Part shown: piece by piece, positions 1 to 11,545 of the stretch
Numbering within the stretch: position 1 is the stretch's first letter
Layout of the letters: each line of letters begins with the position of its first letter
NCBI RefSeq assembly: GCF_000143415.4
Contig: NW_003314417.1
Span: forward strand, 98,254 to 148,258
DNA length: 50,005 nucleotides
DNA from: Selaginella moellendorffii
Lineage: Eukaryota > Streptophyta > Lycopodiopsida > Selaginellales > Selaginellaceae
Direction of reading: 5' to 3'
Translations under genes and position numbers: made by a program
The notes under the pieces: model-generated
Told to the model about the DNA's origin: nothing
Databases searched by the model: none
The model's input: only the letters and a program-made list of their open reading frames with translations

Positions 1-157
1 CTAAAATAAAAATATAACAATAAATAATTAAATATTTATATTTTTTAATGACATTATATAGTTACAAATGATAAATTTACTACTACAATTGTTTTTCTAA
101 AATAAAAATGTAACAATAAATAATTAAATATTTATATTTTTTAATGACATTATATAG
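1..157. repeat. AT-rich direct repeat, 61 bp x 2
   Basis: A 61-bp AT-rich segment at 1-61 recurs at 97-157 with a single visible difference, separated by 35 bp of other sequence. The first copy may extend beyond the window. No coding potential is visible. It is the start of a 3.8-kb AT-rich repeat region. Confidence 0.85.
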
Positions 158-264
158 ATTTTTATAAAAAATATATCAACATTAATATTTACATAGTAAT
201 GTGTCTGATCCATGTTTATTGAATCATTTAATAGTAATGTATTTTTAAATTGGAATGCATAGTT

Positions 265-850
265 TTATCATAAAGCATTAGTACTGGTTTGTCCTAATAC
301 AAATATTATATCTCCAATATAATTATTATATTTGGATGTACCTCATTTCAAACACCTATAATGTAGTGTGAATATCTAGATACATTTACTGTATATTTTT
401 AAATATAAAAAAGACACATAACAGAAATTCTATTATTCTTTTGTAAACTATGAAACTTAGAGGCACCATTACAATTCAGATAAAAAGTTTATGCAATAAA
501 AATTATAATTTCTCCAAACTAACCTTTTATTTTTTGGTAGTATATAATTCTTTGGCTTTGTGAAAACTCAATTGCTTTTAAAGCCTAACAGCAATCTTCT
601 AGATGTGTTTAGGGTTTTGTAGCTTTTAATAAAGGTAATAAAAAAATTCAAATTCAAATTTAATGATGATTAAAAAATGATCTTATCTTCCCCAACACTT
701 GCATTATTATCTCACTGCGTTATTGTCCATTTCTCTGGAGATGAATTGTAGCAAAGTTAAGCTAAATTTAACCTTGTATACAATCAGAATTTCTAATATT
801 GTAAAATTTGAAAAGAAGATCTATTTATCTTGGGTATGCTATATCTCCTA
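265..850. repeat. AT-rich dispersed repeat, copy 1
   Basis: This stretch matches 2490-3150 at many points in the same order: the TTTGTCCTAATACAAA-like block, the AGGCACCATTACAATTCAG-like block, the TTATCTTCCCCAACAC block and the TTATCTTGGGTATGCTATAT block. Its last part also matches 3720-3790, which runs straight into a Helitron-like terminus at 3795-3820. I read it as a decayed, non-coding transposon copy. Its exact borders cannot be fixed by eye. Confidence 0.7.
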
Positions 851-1189
851 GCAGATATTTCAGCATACTCTTTGTTCTGTAGAATGAAATCTTTATAAAA
901 CAAAGAGTACTTGATTGATTTGATACTACATTATGAAAATTAAACATAATTTTTCTGCACAAAGATGGTATGCAGTAGACAGAATAGAAAATATACTTAA
1001 AATTTAAAAGTAAATAAAGTAGTGACTATAGAAAATAATATAATTCTATCATATATAGAAATATGATAGAAAATAGCTTCAATTCAATTCAATTGAATAA
1101 AAGGTGAATTTGTAATTAAAATTGTAATTCTATCAAACCTCCAGCTATTTTATCTTATAAAGTAGGTTTATTTTTATGAATAATCTTAT

Positions 1190-1760
1190 GATACTTATTA
1201 CAGATTCATCAATTAATCTATTCACATAGAGTTGTTGGTTAGCTCATATATACTCTAAGATCTGTGTAAAATTATAAAGTTATAATACTTTTTTTAAGAC
1301 TAATAATGTGTTCTTTGATACATGGAATAAATAAATAAATATAATGACGTATAGATAAAAATATGATTGAGACAACATTAGACACAATACAAAAGAAAAC
1401 CATCTAAAAAATGTGATTCCTCATCACTTAAACTTTTAATATTATTAAATTACATCTATGAACCATTCTTCAATTTTCTGATATGTTATAGTTTAGGACA
1501 TAAACGATTATGTATCATCAATACCCTAACATCCGAGTATAACCTTACTTTTCATTGAAACATTTTAGTCTCAATAACATTGTTAAAATGCAATAAATTT
1601 AAATTAAAAAAAAGAAGCTTTAGAGATAATAAACTTAATTCATATTAGCATTCTCTTTATATTAAACTATATCCATAAACAATGATAATGATAAATAATA
1701 ATATACTTTAACTTTTAATTAGTTCTCCTAAATATATAAACATAAATATTATGAATGGGG
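1190..1760. repeat. AT-rich dispersed repeat, second type, copy 1
   Basis: This stretch is similar over several hundred bases to 12240-12810, in the same orientation. Shared blocks include TTGAGACAACATTAG, AATGTGATTC, TATCATCAATACC and AGCATTCTCT. There are no long open frames. It is most likely a second decayed member of the repeat family that makes up both AT-rich regions of the window. Positions 1760-2490 are also AT-rich and non-coding, and I see nothing recognisable there. Confidence 0.65.
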
Positions 1761-2489
1761 AGAATGTCAAATACAAATATAAAAAGAACATAAACAAACA
1801 ACATGCTATGTACTTATGGAGATTTAATTATATATACATTTTTGAAAACATTTAATTGAAAAAAAATATTAAAATAGAATAATAAAAAATTAGTTTCTAT
1901 AACAATATCTTATATTCTATTTGAACATAGAGGACTTAATAGGTACAAAATGTCTTATACACTCTTGATTTATTGGTAAAGCATGTTCTATATTATTGGT
2001 GTATTAATACTTTTTATTTTATAAAACAGCTAATAAAAGTATTTTAAAAAATATTATTTCTATATATTCCCAGAGGAGTTGTATTTTTTTCCATAAATGT
2101 GACAAATAAATTTTCTCTATCTAGAAACCATTAACTTTTATTCTTTTAAATACTTAATTTACCATTTTGAACTAACAAGATATTTTCCTTATGTTCTGAT
2201 AGCAATTGAGATAATACATATGCAGAACAAATCTAGAGCAAGATCAAAAGATTTATGTAAAACATATGGTTTAACTATAGCAAATAAATCATTGTGTCAA
2301 TATTGAGGCAAAAGATAAAACTCATGTAAAGCTGCTGGTAGATTAAAGTAAAGTTATGAGCAAGAAGACTAATTAAAAACATAAAAGACTTTGTTAATTT
2401 TTTAGATATTATTAAGAAATGGATTTGATATTTGTATGTATATGAGATATCTTATACCATATTAGATACCATGCCATATATGAGACATG

Positions 2490-3150
2490 AATTCATAGTT
2501 TTATCATTAAGCTTTAATACAGATTTGTCTTAATACAAACATTATATCTCTGATGTAATTATTATATTTGGATGAAGATAAAAGAATATTAGTTTGATTT
2601 AGAATCTAGAATGTAAACTATTCTCCACTGTTGGCTTATGAGCTTTAATATAAATATGGTAGCAAGCTAGATACATTTATTTATGTATGTTTAAAATCTA
2701 AAACCCGACAGATAATAGAATTTCTATTATTCTTTAGTAAAATATGAATGTTAGAGGCATCATTATAGTTCAGATAAAAAGAATTTAACTCAGTATGCAA
2801 TTAAAATTAAAATTTCTCCAAACTAAGCTATTTTGTTTTTGGTAGTCTATGATTTTTTTGTTTTGTGAAAACTCAAGTGCTTTTCAAGCAAGGCAAAAAT
2901 CCTGCATGTGTGTTTAGGGTTGTGCACCTTTTTTATAAAGGCAATGAAACATCAAATTCATATTTATTGATGATAAAAAATGATCTTATCTTCCCCAACA
3001 CATGCATTATTATCTATTTGCATTATTGTGCATTTCTTTAGAGATGAATAGCAGAAAATTTTAGATAAATCTAACTTTATATACAATCCAAATTTCTAAA
3101 ATTGTAAATTTATAAAAAGAAGATTTATTTATCTTGGGTATGCTATATCT
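2490..3150. repeat. AT-rich dispersed repeat, copy 2
   Basis: This is the second copy of the repeat at 265-850, in direct orientation, with many substitutions and small indels. It ends in TATATCTCCCAGAG, the same position at which the third copy (3720-3820) has the full CCCAGC-GGA-GCTGGG hairpin. The copies therefore share the terminus-proximal part of one element family. Confidence 0.7.
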
Positions 3151-3464
3151 CCCAGAGATAAACTATATCAAGTTCTAAAATCAAGCTTTGGATATGAGAG
3201 CTTCTCTACCAAGAGTCTCAAAATATAATTGAAAAGGGGGAATAATGCAGGTTATTCATCATTTCTATTGTCACTTGTATATTCACAACAGAATTATAAC
3301 TTGAAATTTGGTAACACATTAATATATAACTAATTTATAGATACTTTCAGTTTATAATTTAGATTTATTTAAAGCTATAATCTAAACCAAAATAGTTTTA
3401 ATCTAAAAATACAAAAAAATTAGAACATTAATAAAAAAAAATTATATATAAACACTACTCAAAC

Positions 3465-3640
3465 CTAAATATACTTAACCCTAAGTATCCTAAGACCTTT
3501 AACCAATTGCAAAAACTCTTGTTTAAAAACGTTTTTCCTTTATTTAAAATTTTTTGTATCATCTAGTGAGTCATTCTTTTTGGTTGTATATAATCCACCA
3601 TTCTTCCTTGGAAACTCACAATGTAAATTTTATATCACTA
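3465..3640 (-). mobile_element. Degraded TRIM-C-like LTR remnant
   Basis: The order of motifs here (CAAACCTAA, ACTTAACCCTAA, ATCCTAAGACC, TTTAACCAATTG, CTCTTGTTTA, TTTCCTTTATTT, GAGTCATTCTTTTTGGTTG, AATCCACCATTCTTCC) follows the LTR and adjoining internal part of the intact miniature element at 36660-37267. Most differences convert G or C to A or T. It is a very decayed copy sitting inside the AT-rich region, aligned by eye only. Confidence 0.6.
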
Positions 3641-3719
3641 TATTATAATTCATCTATGATTTATCATTTATCATTTATCTGATAATTTTTTTAATCATTT
3701 ATTTGATAACAAATTATAA

Positions 3720-3820
3720 TGCATCTGATAAATTTAACCTTGTATACAATAAAATTAGAAAAGAAGATTTATTTATCTTAGGTATGCTATATTTCCCAGC
3801 GGAGCTGGGGTCTTGCTAGT
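3720..3820 (+). mobile_element. Helitron-like 3' terminus
   Basis: The perfect short palindrome CCCAGC-GGA-GCTGGG lies at 3795-3809. It is followed after six bases (GTCTTG) by CTAG at 3816-3819 and then T. A GC-rich hairpin a few bases before CTRR, with insertion before T, is the standard 3' signature of plant Helitrons. The sequence upstream (3720-3790) is shared with the repeats ending at about 850 and 3150. No Rep/helicase gene is visible, so any element would be non-autonomous, and the 5' TC end was not found. Confidence 0.55.
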
Positions 3821-4017
3821 ACTCATATATTTAAACGAAAGAGCCCATATAATAATGGCATATACTGGGGACACTTATTCTAAGCATATGCCAAAATCTA
3901 ACAGCTGAAATTAAAAAATGGGGAGTCAGTGACTTTTGGGATCATAAAAACTTTCAATTGTCTTTTAGGGCGCGTGACCACGAGGAGAGAGCGTCAATCA
4001 TCGCTTGCGGGAAGGTA

Positions 4018-4081
<64 letters not shown>
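4018..4081 (+). repeat. (CT)n microsatellite
   Basis: An almost uninterrupted CT dinucleotide run of about 64 bp is followed by a short GT run near 4091-4105. It lies about 130 bp upstream of the ATG at 4205 that opens the kelch-like remnant. Open frames across it encode only Ser-Leu or Glu-Arg repeats and are artefacts. Confidence 0.95.
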
Positions 4082-4085
<4 letters not shown>

Positions 4086-4204
4086 GCCTCTGTGTGTGTG
4101 TGTGTTTGATGCGGTCTTCATTGCAGAGCACCTCAGAGTTACAGTCAGCTGCACGTGAAGATCTGAAGCTGCTACCGGTTGAAAAGCTCAGGAAACCGTT
4201 GTCA

Positions 4205-5850
4205 ATGGCCACGCACCGGAAAATGACAATCTTTTTTCGAGTCTCTCAAGTCCCTGTTTGTTCCAGGTTCTTGAGGCTGGAACCACGACTAGAATCAAGG
4301 TTTTCACTCTCTTGCTCTTTGCTATTCTCTTTCGAGGCTTAAAGTTCCTGTTTGTTCCAGGTGCTCGAGGCTGGAACCAAGAGAAAAAAAAGAAATTTTC
4401 GTCCACGGTTCGCTTCAGTGGCTACGGCCAGGACGAGTGCCAGACCAACGATGTGCACGTCTTCGACTTTGGTATAAGTTTCCTCTTCTGGGTTTTCCGG
4501 AAAAAAAGGTTTTGATCATGTTTTTGGTGGGATCGCGCAGGGATGTACACCTGGAGCAAGCCTGTGATGAAAGGAACGCACCCTTCTCCTCGGGACAGCC
4601 ACAGCTCCACGGCCGTCGGGTCTAAGCTCTATGTGTTTGGTGGTACCAATGGAATCAGCCCGCTCGATGATCTCTTTGTTTTGGATAATGGTAAGCTCCG
4701 AGTTCTATTGATTTTTTTTTCTCGTTCTTATCATCCGATGCAGCTACCAACACCTCGGGGAAACCCGACGTTTTTGGTGATGTTCCTGCTCTGAGAGAAG
4801 GACATAGCGCGTCTCTCATCAGTGACAACCTGTTCGTGTTTGGGGGATGTGAGAAATCCAGCGATCCCTCCTCCATGTTTTGGACACGAGTAATATCCTG
4901 TTATCTTTCCTTGTTTTCTTCTAACCTCTTTTTTTTCCTGCAGATACTTTTGTCTGGAAGAAGATTTCTACTGCTGGAGTCTCGCCTATTCCTCAGGATA
5001 GCCATACCTGCTCTTCCTATAAGAACTGTTTTGTTGTCATGGGTGACGAGGATGGTGGTAATCCAGAAACAATGGCATGGCGGGAGGTAAAGACGACTGG
5101 TGCCGAGCTGATGCCAAGAGCCGGGCATACAAAAATCAGCCATGGAAAGTATCTCGCTTGTAGGTAGATTTGTTTCCTGTTGGTCTCTCATGGGGCTTTT
5201 ATGTATTTTGCAGCGACTGGTGTTTGGGCGACTTCGAATCCCTCTGGTTCCAGGCCTTCTCCACGTTTCTCCCTTGCAGGAGATTCTGTGGACGCAGAGC
5301 GAGGCATATTATTCGTCTATGAGGGATGTAACAAAGAGCTTGAAGCTCTGGATGACATGTATTTCCTCGACACAGGTAGGCTTCTTCTTTTAATGACATT
5401 GCTGCCATTCTTGACAATATGGTTGCCGTTTTTCTGTGAAGAGATGCTGAGGGAGAAAGATCCATCAGAACCAAAGCTATCCATGCGTAAGGAACTTAAG
5501 AGAAGGCGGCAAAGAGTATTGTGCCACGCCATATGTGCTAGACAAGCAACGGGGATGCGGACAAGAGCTTGGTTTCATCTCACGGAGGTATCTGCGGAAA
5601 ACCTTGGACCTCTTCAATTTTTCCCTGTCAAACTCATGCTACAGAGTTTCAAGCTCACGTTCAGCCGCTAGGCAAGAAGATGTTTGAGGCCAGAGAAAGC
5701 GACGTATTCAACTATGGATACAGGCTAGAAGCCTCCATCAGTGGGAAACTCTTCTGTGGGCTGCTCTTCTCGTACAAGCCTGGCTTTGCTCAGGCAGTGC
5801 AATCTTACATGGCGAGGTTTGTTTCGTTTGATCCTCAGTTATTCTCTAAC
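4205..5850 (+). pseudogene. Broken kelch-repeat protein gene
   Basis: Successive blocks read as a plant kelch-repeat (tip-elongation-aberrant-like) protein: QTNDVHVFDF; SPRDSHSSTAVGSKLYVFGG with LDDLFVLDN; LREGHSASLISDNLFVFGGC; TFVWKKIS with IPQDSHTCSSYKNCFVVMG; MAWREVKTTG with MPRAGHTKISHGKY; and LEALDDMYFLDT. Then come LREKDPSEPKLSMRKELKRR and a tail with YKPGFAQAVQSYMARF. Short GT-AG introns separate some blocks (for example 4471-4541 and 4690-4743). Between blocks 3 and 4, 4 and 5, and 5 and 6 the expected repeat ends are missing and the reading frame shifts, so the propeller cannot be complete. I call it a pseudogene. Family identity is from recognised motifs; the exact orthologue is unknown. 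Confidence 0.75.
4251..4379 (+). repeat. 34-bp direct repeat near kelch start
   Basis: The segment CCTGTTTGTTCCAGGTTCTT... at 4251-4286 recurs at 4345-4379 with few changes. The duplication lies between the candidate ATG and the first clear kelch block, and it adds to the evidence that the 5' end of this copy is rearranged. Confidence 0.7.
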
Positions 5851-5969
5851 GCCAGGAGAGTGTCCTTTTGGACAGGGCACGGGCATTTTCCTCGAGTGAT
5901 TATGTTCGTTGGTGGAAATATTGCCTTCCTTTCTTAAGGCATTATTCCATAATTATTTGGTCTTTTAAA

Positions 5970-6160
5970 TATAGCATATTTGCGAGGAGATTGGTGAGGA
6001 GAAAGCAGCCAGAATCATCATGCAGCTGGTTAAGACCTTCAAATAGATTTACAGGCATGGTACACCAGGATCTCAAGCTCGACAACATTCTTTCCAAACT
6101 AAACATGCGCGACAAAGTGGTGATCAGCACCTTTAGGAGATATCACCACAGCGTAGTACA
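5970..6160 (+). pseudogene. Protein kinase catalytic-loop fragment
   Basis: One frame reads EEIGEEKAARIIMQLVKTF, typical of the helix before the kinase catalytic loop. A nearby frame reads MVHQDLKLDNILSKLNMRDK, matching the HRD-type catalytic loop (here HQD, with DLKLDN) of Ser/Thr kinases. A stop (TAG at about 6043) and a frame change separate them, and neither an ATP-binding lobe nor a C-lobe is found nearby. It is a short relic immediately downstream of the kelch remnant, on the same strand. The precise kinase subfamily cannot be named. Confidence 0.65.
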
Positions 6161-6399
6161 TGGCAGCTAAGGTGGTGGAGAACAAGGATTGGAGCTCTAC
6201 ATGGCAGCCTACTCGACTTTCTTACAGACAAAGCTATGAACTGTTTTTAAAAAAGCCATTTCTGAAGGAATAAGACAGTATTAAATAAACTGTTGTGTAT
6301 GTACGTGTTTATAGACACAACTTTGAAGCCATGAGCTTGGTTTGATTCGGTGTACATTAACTCAGGGCATATAAATGATTTCTATGTTTGATTTTATTT

Positions 6400-7410
6400 A
6401 GTGTTTTTGCTCTCTCTCGTAAAGGTTTTATGTACAAAACAAAATGTCTATATGTCGTTCCAGATCACGATCCTAAAAAACGTATTAGACATTCAAAAGG
6501 AAGCGTGCAGGCAAGAAAAAGTTCAGAAGAGTGACCTGCACATACAAGAATCTCATTCTATTGTGCTATTGTTATGTTTGCTTGAATACAAAACAGAAAA
6601 AAAACCAAAAAAACTTATTGATAAGAAGCATTCAGCGACGGGAAAGGCAGCGGGCAGATGTACTCTCTCCTGGATTCTGTTCTTGCAGACTATTTATATT
6701 TTCCACTGGAGGTTAGAATTTGATGCCCGATTCTTCGTGGATTGGCATTTTCTCTTTTTGTTTCTCAATTTATATTTTACTCTGCCTTCCACGGATTGTT
6801 AGGTAAACCTGGAATTATGAATGATTCTTTTCTTAGCACCTCCAGCAAAGAGCAAGGAGAAGAAGAAGACGGTGCTGCATCCTCTGGTTATTATCCCCCA
6901 GTGATTCTCAAGGAGCTGCACCAAAAACTCTGGAAGAGGTTAGCAGTAGAACTTCTCATTGATTAATGGGAGGCAACTCAATATACCTGACTATAAACCA
7001 TGGAGGCACTCTTCTTGTAGCCCAGAAAAAATTCCAGAGAAGTGAAGAACCAATCTGGGACGACAACCAGCTCCAGCATCTGAGTCCTCTCCTCTGGTTC
7101 CTCAGACGATGAGCTGCTCAAGGTCTTGTTGCTCATTCTCGTCAGGTAATGTGCAGGTGTGCTACAAAATTGAAAACTCACCTGTTCCACCACTTGTGGT
7201 TGAGGAAACAAGATTGCAGACAATGAGAATACGCATTAGTGCCCCACTTTCTGCAAAACCTGATGTAGAAGAGGTTTTGTGGACAGTGAGGGTGTGAAGA
7301 TTGTTAATATTTCTGTGGAAGGTCTAAGTCAAGCTACTATACTATGTAGCACTAACTCTGTGACGAAGAGCGTGTCTATGAAACTAAGATGGGTACGACT
7401 TCTTGTTTGG
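6400..7410 (+). pseudogene. Unidentified exon-like fragments
   Basis: I do not recognise this stretch. Between 6838 and 6935 two overlapping frames look coding (APPAKSKEKKKTVLHPLVII in one; PPVILKELHQKLWKR in the next), with a frame shift between them. Between 7160 and 7297 a frame reads VCYKIENSPVPPLVVEETRL followed by IRISAPLSAKPDVEEVLW. Flanking GT/AG signals suggest ancestral short introns. No continuous protein can be assembled. It may belong to the same source gene as the P-loop fragment that follows. Confidence 0.4.
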
Positions 7411-7465
7411 AGGTAAATCACTTTTTTTAATTAATCACGTATGTTACTAATCAAGTGGCATGGCA

Positions 7466-7985
7466 GGGTGCTGGAAAGACCTCCATATTATGCACTGTGG
7501 TGGCATAGCATGAACACTGATATCAACAAATTTTTTTCCAGACATCAAGTGTCATGAAAGTGTTTCATGCAGTGTAGGATACATAGATTCGGTAGGCGTT
7601 AACTTTCAGGTAAAAATTTCTTCCTTACTCGGCTTTGAATGGTTTACCAATTGGTTCCATATAGGACCCATCATACGAAGAAGAGCAGCTGAAGAATGGT
7701 TTGTTGAGAGCAGATCCATATAAAGTCTTGACTTGGTAATTCTCGTGCACAATCTGGCTCACAAGAGTCCCAGGCTGCGACAACAGGCTTCCGATCACTC
7801 TCGACCAGCTCTTGGCACCCTCCTGGACGAGATCACTGCTGCTGAGGTTGCTTTCGTTTTAGATCTTGCCATGAGTGCCGACTGGCATCAGCTTTCAAGC
7901 GTTACAGCCATGGACGTGTACAAGTCCACTCCCGACTTGACAAAGTCCCAGGAACTGCAGAGACTGGGACATCGTTGGAGGAAGG
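7466..7985 (+). pseudogene. P-loop GTPase-like domain fragment
   Basis: After a CAG acceptor at about 7468 the frame reads GAGKTSILCTVVA, a Walker A/P-loop. Next comes DIKCHESVSCSVGYIDSVGV, in the position of a switch/Walker B strand ending YIDS-G. Then follow DPSYEEEQLKNGLLRADPYK and, after a frame change, LVILVHNLAHKSPRL, then ALGTLLDEI and VTAMDVYKSTPDLT. This order resembles the GTP-binding domain found in some plant lipase/alpha-beta-hydrolase-like proteins. Stops (such as TAG at about 7507) and frameshifts break it, so it is a remnant. The family call comes from remembered motif order and is moderate at best. Confidence 0.5.
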
Positions 7986-8029
7986 TTTCTTTTTTATATC
8001 GATTTTTTGTTTTCACCATTTTTGCAGAA

Positions 8030-8470
8030 AAAATTATTGGAGATGATCCGGATAAGGAGAAGCGGCGATTGATCGTCTGTAGTACCTCCAAGCATGACCT
8101 GGAAAGGGTGGTTAGTCTGAAGAGGTTAGAGTGAAATGTAACTTTGTTTTCCCAGCTAGCTTCGGCGGAGTATGGATTGATGAATCGGCTATCAGAAATA
8201 TACAGAGCTTTCCAAGGTTTACAATTTGTCATGAAATTTGTTTTGCAGGTGCTGGCCCACGAGAATGGCTGGCAGCTCTTTATTCAGCGGGAGTTCCTTG
8301 TGCTGTTGCGTCCACAATGGATCAGATTAGCTTGTTGGATGCACTCATCAGAATGGGTCTCGACAAGAGTGAGGCCGTTAGACACGTTGTGCATGGTTTT
8401 AATACAATCGTTGTTGAGTCTAGGCAGTTGTCACAGAAGAGGATGGAATGGACTCCACCACGGATTGGGA
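8030..8470 (+). pseudogene. HAD-superfamily hydrolase fragment
   Basis: The clearest block, at about 8246-8370, reads REWLAALYSAGVPCAVAST followed by DALIRMGL. This is the hallmark of plant HAD-type phosphatases, in which the second motif Ser/Thr follows a hydrophobic strand. It is preceded by a short intron (about 8156-8248) and an exon with LSEIYRAFQ. A later frame contains EEDGMDS (about 8440), usual after the conserved helix in this family, but out of frame with the block before. The nucleophile DxDxT motif is absent, so the gene cannot be functional as read. The piece at 8035-8100 (KIIGDDPDKEKRRLIVC) may or may not belong to it. Confidence 0.6.
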
Positions 8471-8544
8471 GCTGGATCCTTTGTCCTGGAGACCAGAGTG
8501 GCCGCGAGCTAGATCCTTTGTCCCAGAGACTAGAGTGGCCACGA
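8471..8544 (+). repeat. 37-bp tandem duplication
   Basis: Two adjacent 37-bp units (8471-8507 and 8508-8544) begin GCTGGATCCTTTGTCC and GCTAGATCCTTTGTCC and differ at five positions. They directly follow the HAD fragment and shift its frame by one (37 is not a multiple of three). Confidence 0.9.
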
Positions 8545-8567
8545 GATGGAATGGTTAAGGCTAGGGT

Positions 8568-9175
8568 TTATGCAGAATGTGGTGGTGGTAACACATCACA
8601 GCCGAGCACCCCTCTCTGTTCAATCACTGGTCCGCAAAGATCTTGAGGAGATCCTTCCAGCAAACGACCTTATCGATATCAATATCGAGGGGCCACTGAA
8701 AAATAATCTAGAGTAACTTCAGCCAAAGAGATTGATTGAGCTCTCCAGTTGCCAAAGACCCGACTACCATTGCTCTGGCAGCCTCTGCTCAAGATGTCCA
8801 CTGGTGAATTCCAAATATCTTCACACCCAGCTGAACGAGCTAATCCAAGCGACGTGCTAAGTAGTGAGTGCCTTCATGCTTTCCTGTTCATTAAAGTTCC
8901 TGTTTTTCCAGTTTTATTGTTAATCCAAAGTGGAAGTTTAGCTCTTTGTTTCACAGATTTATAAAGCTGACCCACCCAAGAGAGTTCAAAAGTCAGAGTC
9001 ACGTCTCCAACTAGAGGCTTAAGTTCTGCAGTCCTGAAAACCCCAGGAAGCAATCTTCCACTTCCGCAGAGCCTATCACCGCCACTTCACAACCACGGCC
9101 TCATTGCTCACCTGGCCTCTTATTGTTTTTTTTACCTCTTCTTGTCCTTTTGGTAAGAGCAGCAGTAACAAAAGC
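8568..9175 (+). pseudogene. Unidentified gene fragment with intron
   Basis: I do not recognise the family. An ATG near 8570 opens a 47-codon frame containing VRKDLEEILPANDLIDINI, stopped at about 8716. Downstream, another frame has NSKYLHTQLNELIQAT, a probable intron of about 100 bp ending in CACAG at about 8956, then YKADPPKRVQKSESRLQLEA and a Pro/Ser/Thr-rich tail leading to a hydrophobic run LLLFFLPLLVLLV near 9125 that could be a membrane segment. Several stops interrupt it. It is the last recognisable gene-like piece before the AT-rich region. Confidence 0.4.
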
Positions 9176-11034
9176 GAGCTTCCGAAGGAAACATGTGCTC
9201 ACTAGGGGAGGTCTTCTTAGCTGTTAGAGTAGAGAATAGGAAATTATACAAGGAAGGCAATCTCCAAGGAAGTATGGAGCAGTAGATGGAAGCTTTAGGT
9301 CCTTGATGTACTTTTTTATTTTTCCCAATTTTTAAAAAGAAGGTAACAATTCATTTACAGCTAATGAATTTAAGTCCTTGCTCTGTTTTCTAGCTTTAAC
9401 AGAACCCACTGATAAACTTTATAGTAATGTAAAACATTAGGAGATTGCTGGGAACAATGATCTATTATTGAACCACCATGATCTATTGCTATAATATGAC
9501 CAAAGTAGGCTGAGGCTGGTTATTGTCTTATGGTGATTTTGCTCTGGTTGTGGGACATCCAATGGAATGGTATCCAATGCTACTTGGTAGCTCTGAAGAT
9601 CAAGCCCTATGAAATATCAAAAAAGTATATATGAACAGTAAAGAATATGAGTTTCAACCTTCATTGTGATAATTGTGTTACTAAAAAACTGTTATGGCAA
9701 ACACAGATATATAACATGAAATAACAGTGTGTTACGTAGAGAAACACTTAGTTTTCAAGATTAATCTTATTGTATATCAATCATTAGATGGTAGAATAAA
9801 CTAGAGTATACAATATGTATTTGGGAAAGTCTATAAATTCTAAACACATTTCAAAATTATAAATAAAAGACTGATATTAATGAATAATAACCATTAGATG
9901 GTAGAATATCCCAAATATCTAAGTATAATCTAGGTACATCAACTACCCTTTTAGTTTGCATAAGCAAACCAAAAATATTTTATAATTATAGTATTTCTAT
10001 TTATATATCAAACAGGCATATAAGAAACTCCATATAAAACATTCTAGCTTTTCTTTGATCAAATAACCATATAATTGTATAATTGTCTCTGACCATAAAC
10101 GGTTGGGCTTTTTTTAAATAATTCCAATAATGTTATTGAAACACTACTAACACCACTAAAATAGTAAAATATAAATGATAATATAATATTTCTATATCGT
10201 CTTGACTAAAATTTACTAAAAAAAAAGAAAGAATTCTTTGAAAGCCCAATATTGTTTAAAAGTTAAAATTTAATAAGAAAGTAAAGTATAGAAATATAAA
10301 ATCATTTAATATATTTATTCATAAAAGAATATTTATAATATTAAAACAAAATATTTAAGTAGAATATTATCACCAAAGAAAATTATAATATATTATTGGT
10401 TACTTTCATTTTAAATTTTTAAAATAATTAACTACTTTCAAATCATTATTGCACTATTATATAATTTCAGACAAGAATGATAATATATTAATAAATACTT
10501 GATAATTTATGATCAATTAAGTATTATTTTAAGTTTTTTTTTAATAAAAGTGGCATTTTTAGCTCATGATTCATCCATTAATTTTCTCCTTCTGCATATT
10601 ATTAGAAAATTAGATTAATGTTTTAAAAACTATGACTAATAGTGTTGGCCTTTTGATAAGGTTTCAGAAAAGTTAGTTATGCATGTTAAGATTAATATGA
10701 ACATTTTTATATAAAAATATGAATATAAAATTTTAGAAATTACTAAATAACAGAAATGTACATGATACTACCAGCAAATATATATTTGGAAATTTTTTTA
10801 GCTAAAACTTCTGCATCTAACTATAAATAAATATGATGCATCAAGAGACATTTGTAAAATATGTATTTACTCTAGAGTAACTCAATTAAATAAATTATTA
10901 TCAAAGGTAACTTTGATCTTATATAAAGATAATTAATTCTCTATAATAGATTCATGACATATAAAAATTTAGTTCTCAATATAATGAGTTGACCAATTTA
11001 GCATTTATCCTGTGTATGAGAAATTATTGTAGCG

Positions 11035-11080
11035 CACGTGGTTTTCACCCTTTATCCTATGGTGATTTATCATAATGATT
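11035..11080. repeat. Short dispersed repeat shared with 14222-14265
   Basis: The sequence around GTGGTTTTCACCCTTTAT followed by TATGGTGATTTA occurs here and again at 14228-14265, with few differences. It may mark one border of a repeat present at both places. The flanks are not alike, so its identity is open. Confidence 0.6.
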
Positions 11081-11545
11081 TATGGTGATTTACCAAAGTT
11101 ATATGACATTCCTAATTCTGCCACCACTTAGCATCAGTGTTGTTAATGCTGCTGCTGAATGTTCAGTACTACACATAATTTGTACAATAGCAGTTGATAT
11201 CTAATAGATATTCTCATTTGATTTTTTAACTAGGGTTTGGTTAGGAACACATAGGAACTGAGTTGTCATGTCAAGAAAATGAATTGTCATATGTAAAGCT
11301 ACTTATATTTCTATATCTCCATCTAATTTCTCATACTACATTATAAAAGTTAATTACACTTGTATCATGAATGATGATATATCCCAAATTGGCAGTCTTG
11401 TCCAAACCACTAAAGGTGCTAAATATCTCTGATGTGTGTTTTTATATTAGAATTGTTATGTATGTTATGATTAGTATGAACTTTTCAAATATAAAGATGA
11501 ATATGAACTTTTCAGAATACTAAATAACAAAAATGTACATGACAC

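Noticed and set aside
3929-4342. Ser-Leu rich 137-codon frame
   Set aside because: It is produced by the CT microsatellite; both strands and several frames are open over it.
4205-5850. Functional kelch-repeat gene
   Set aside because: Introns and several repeats are recognisable, but pieces of at least three repeats are missing and the frame changes between blocks.
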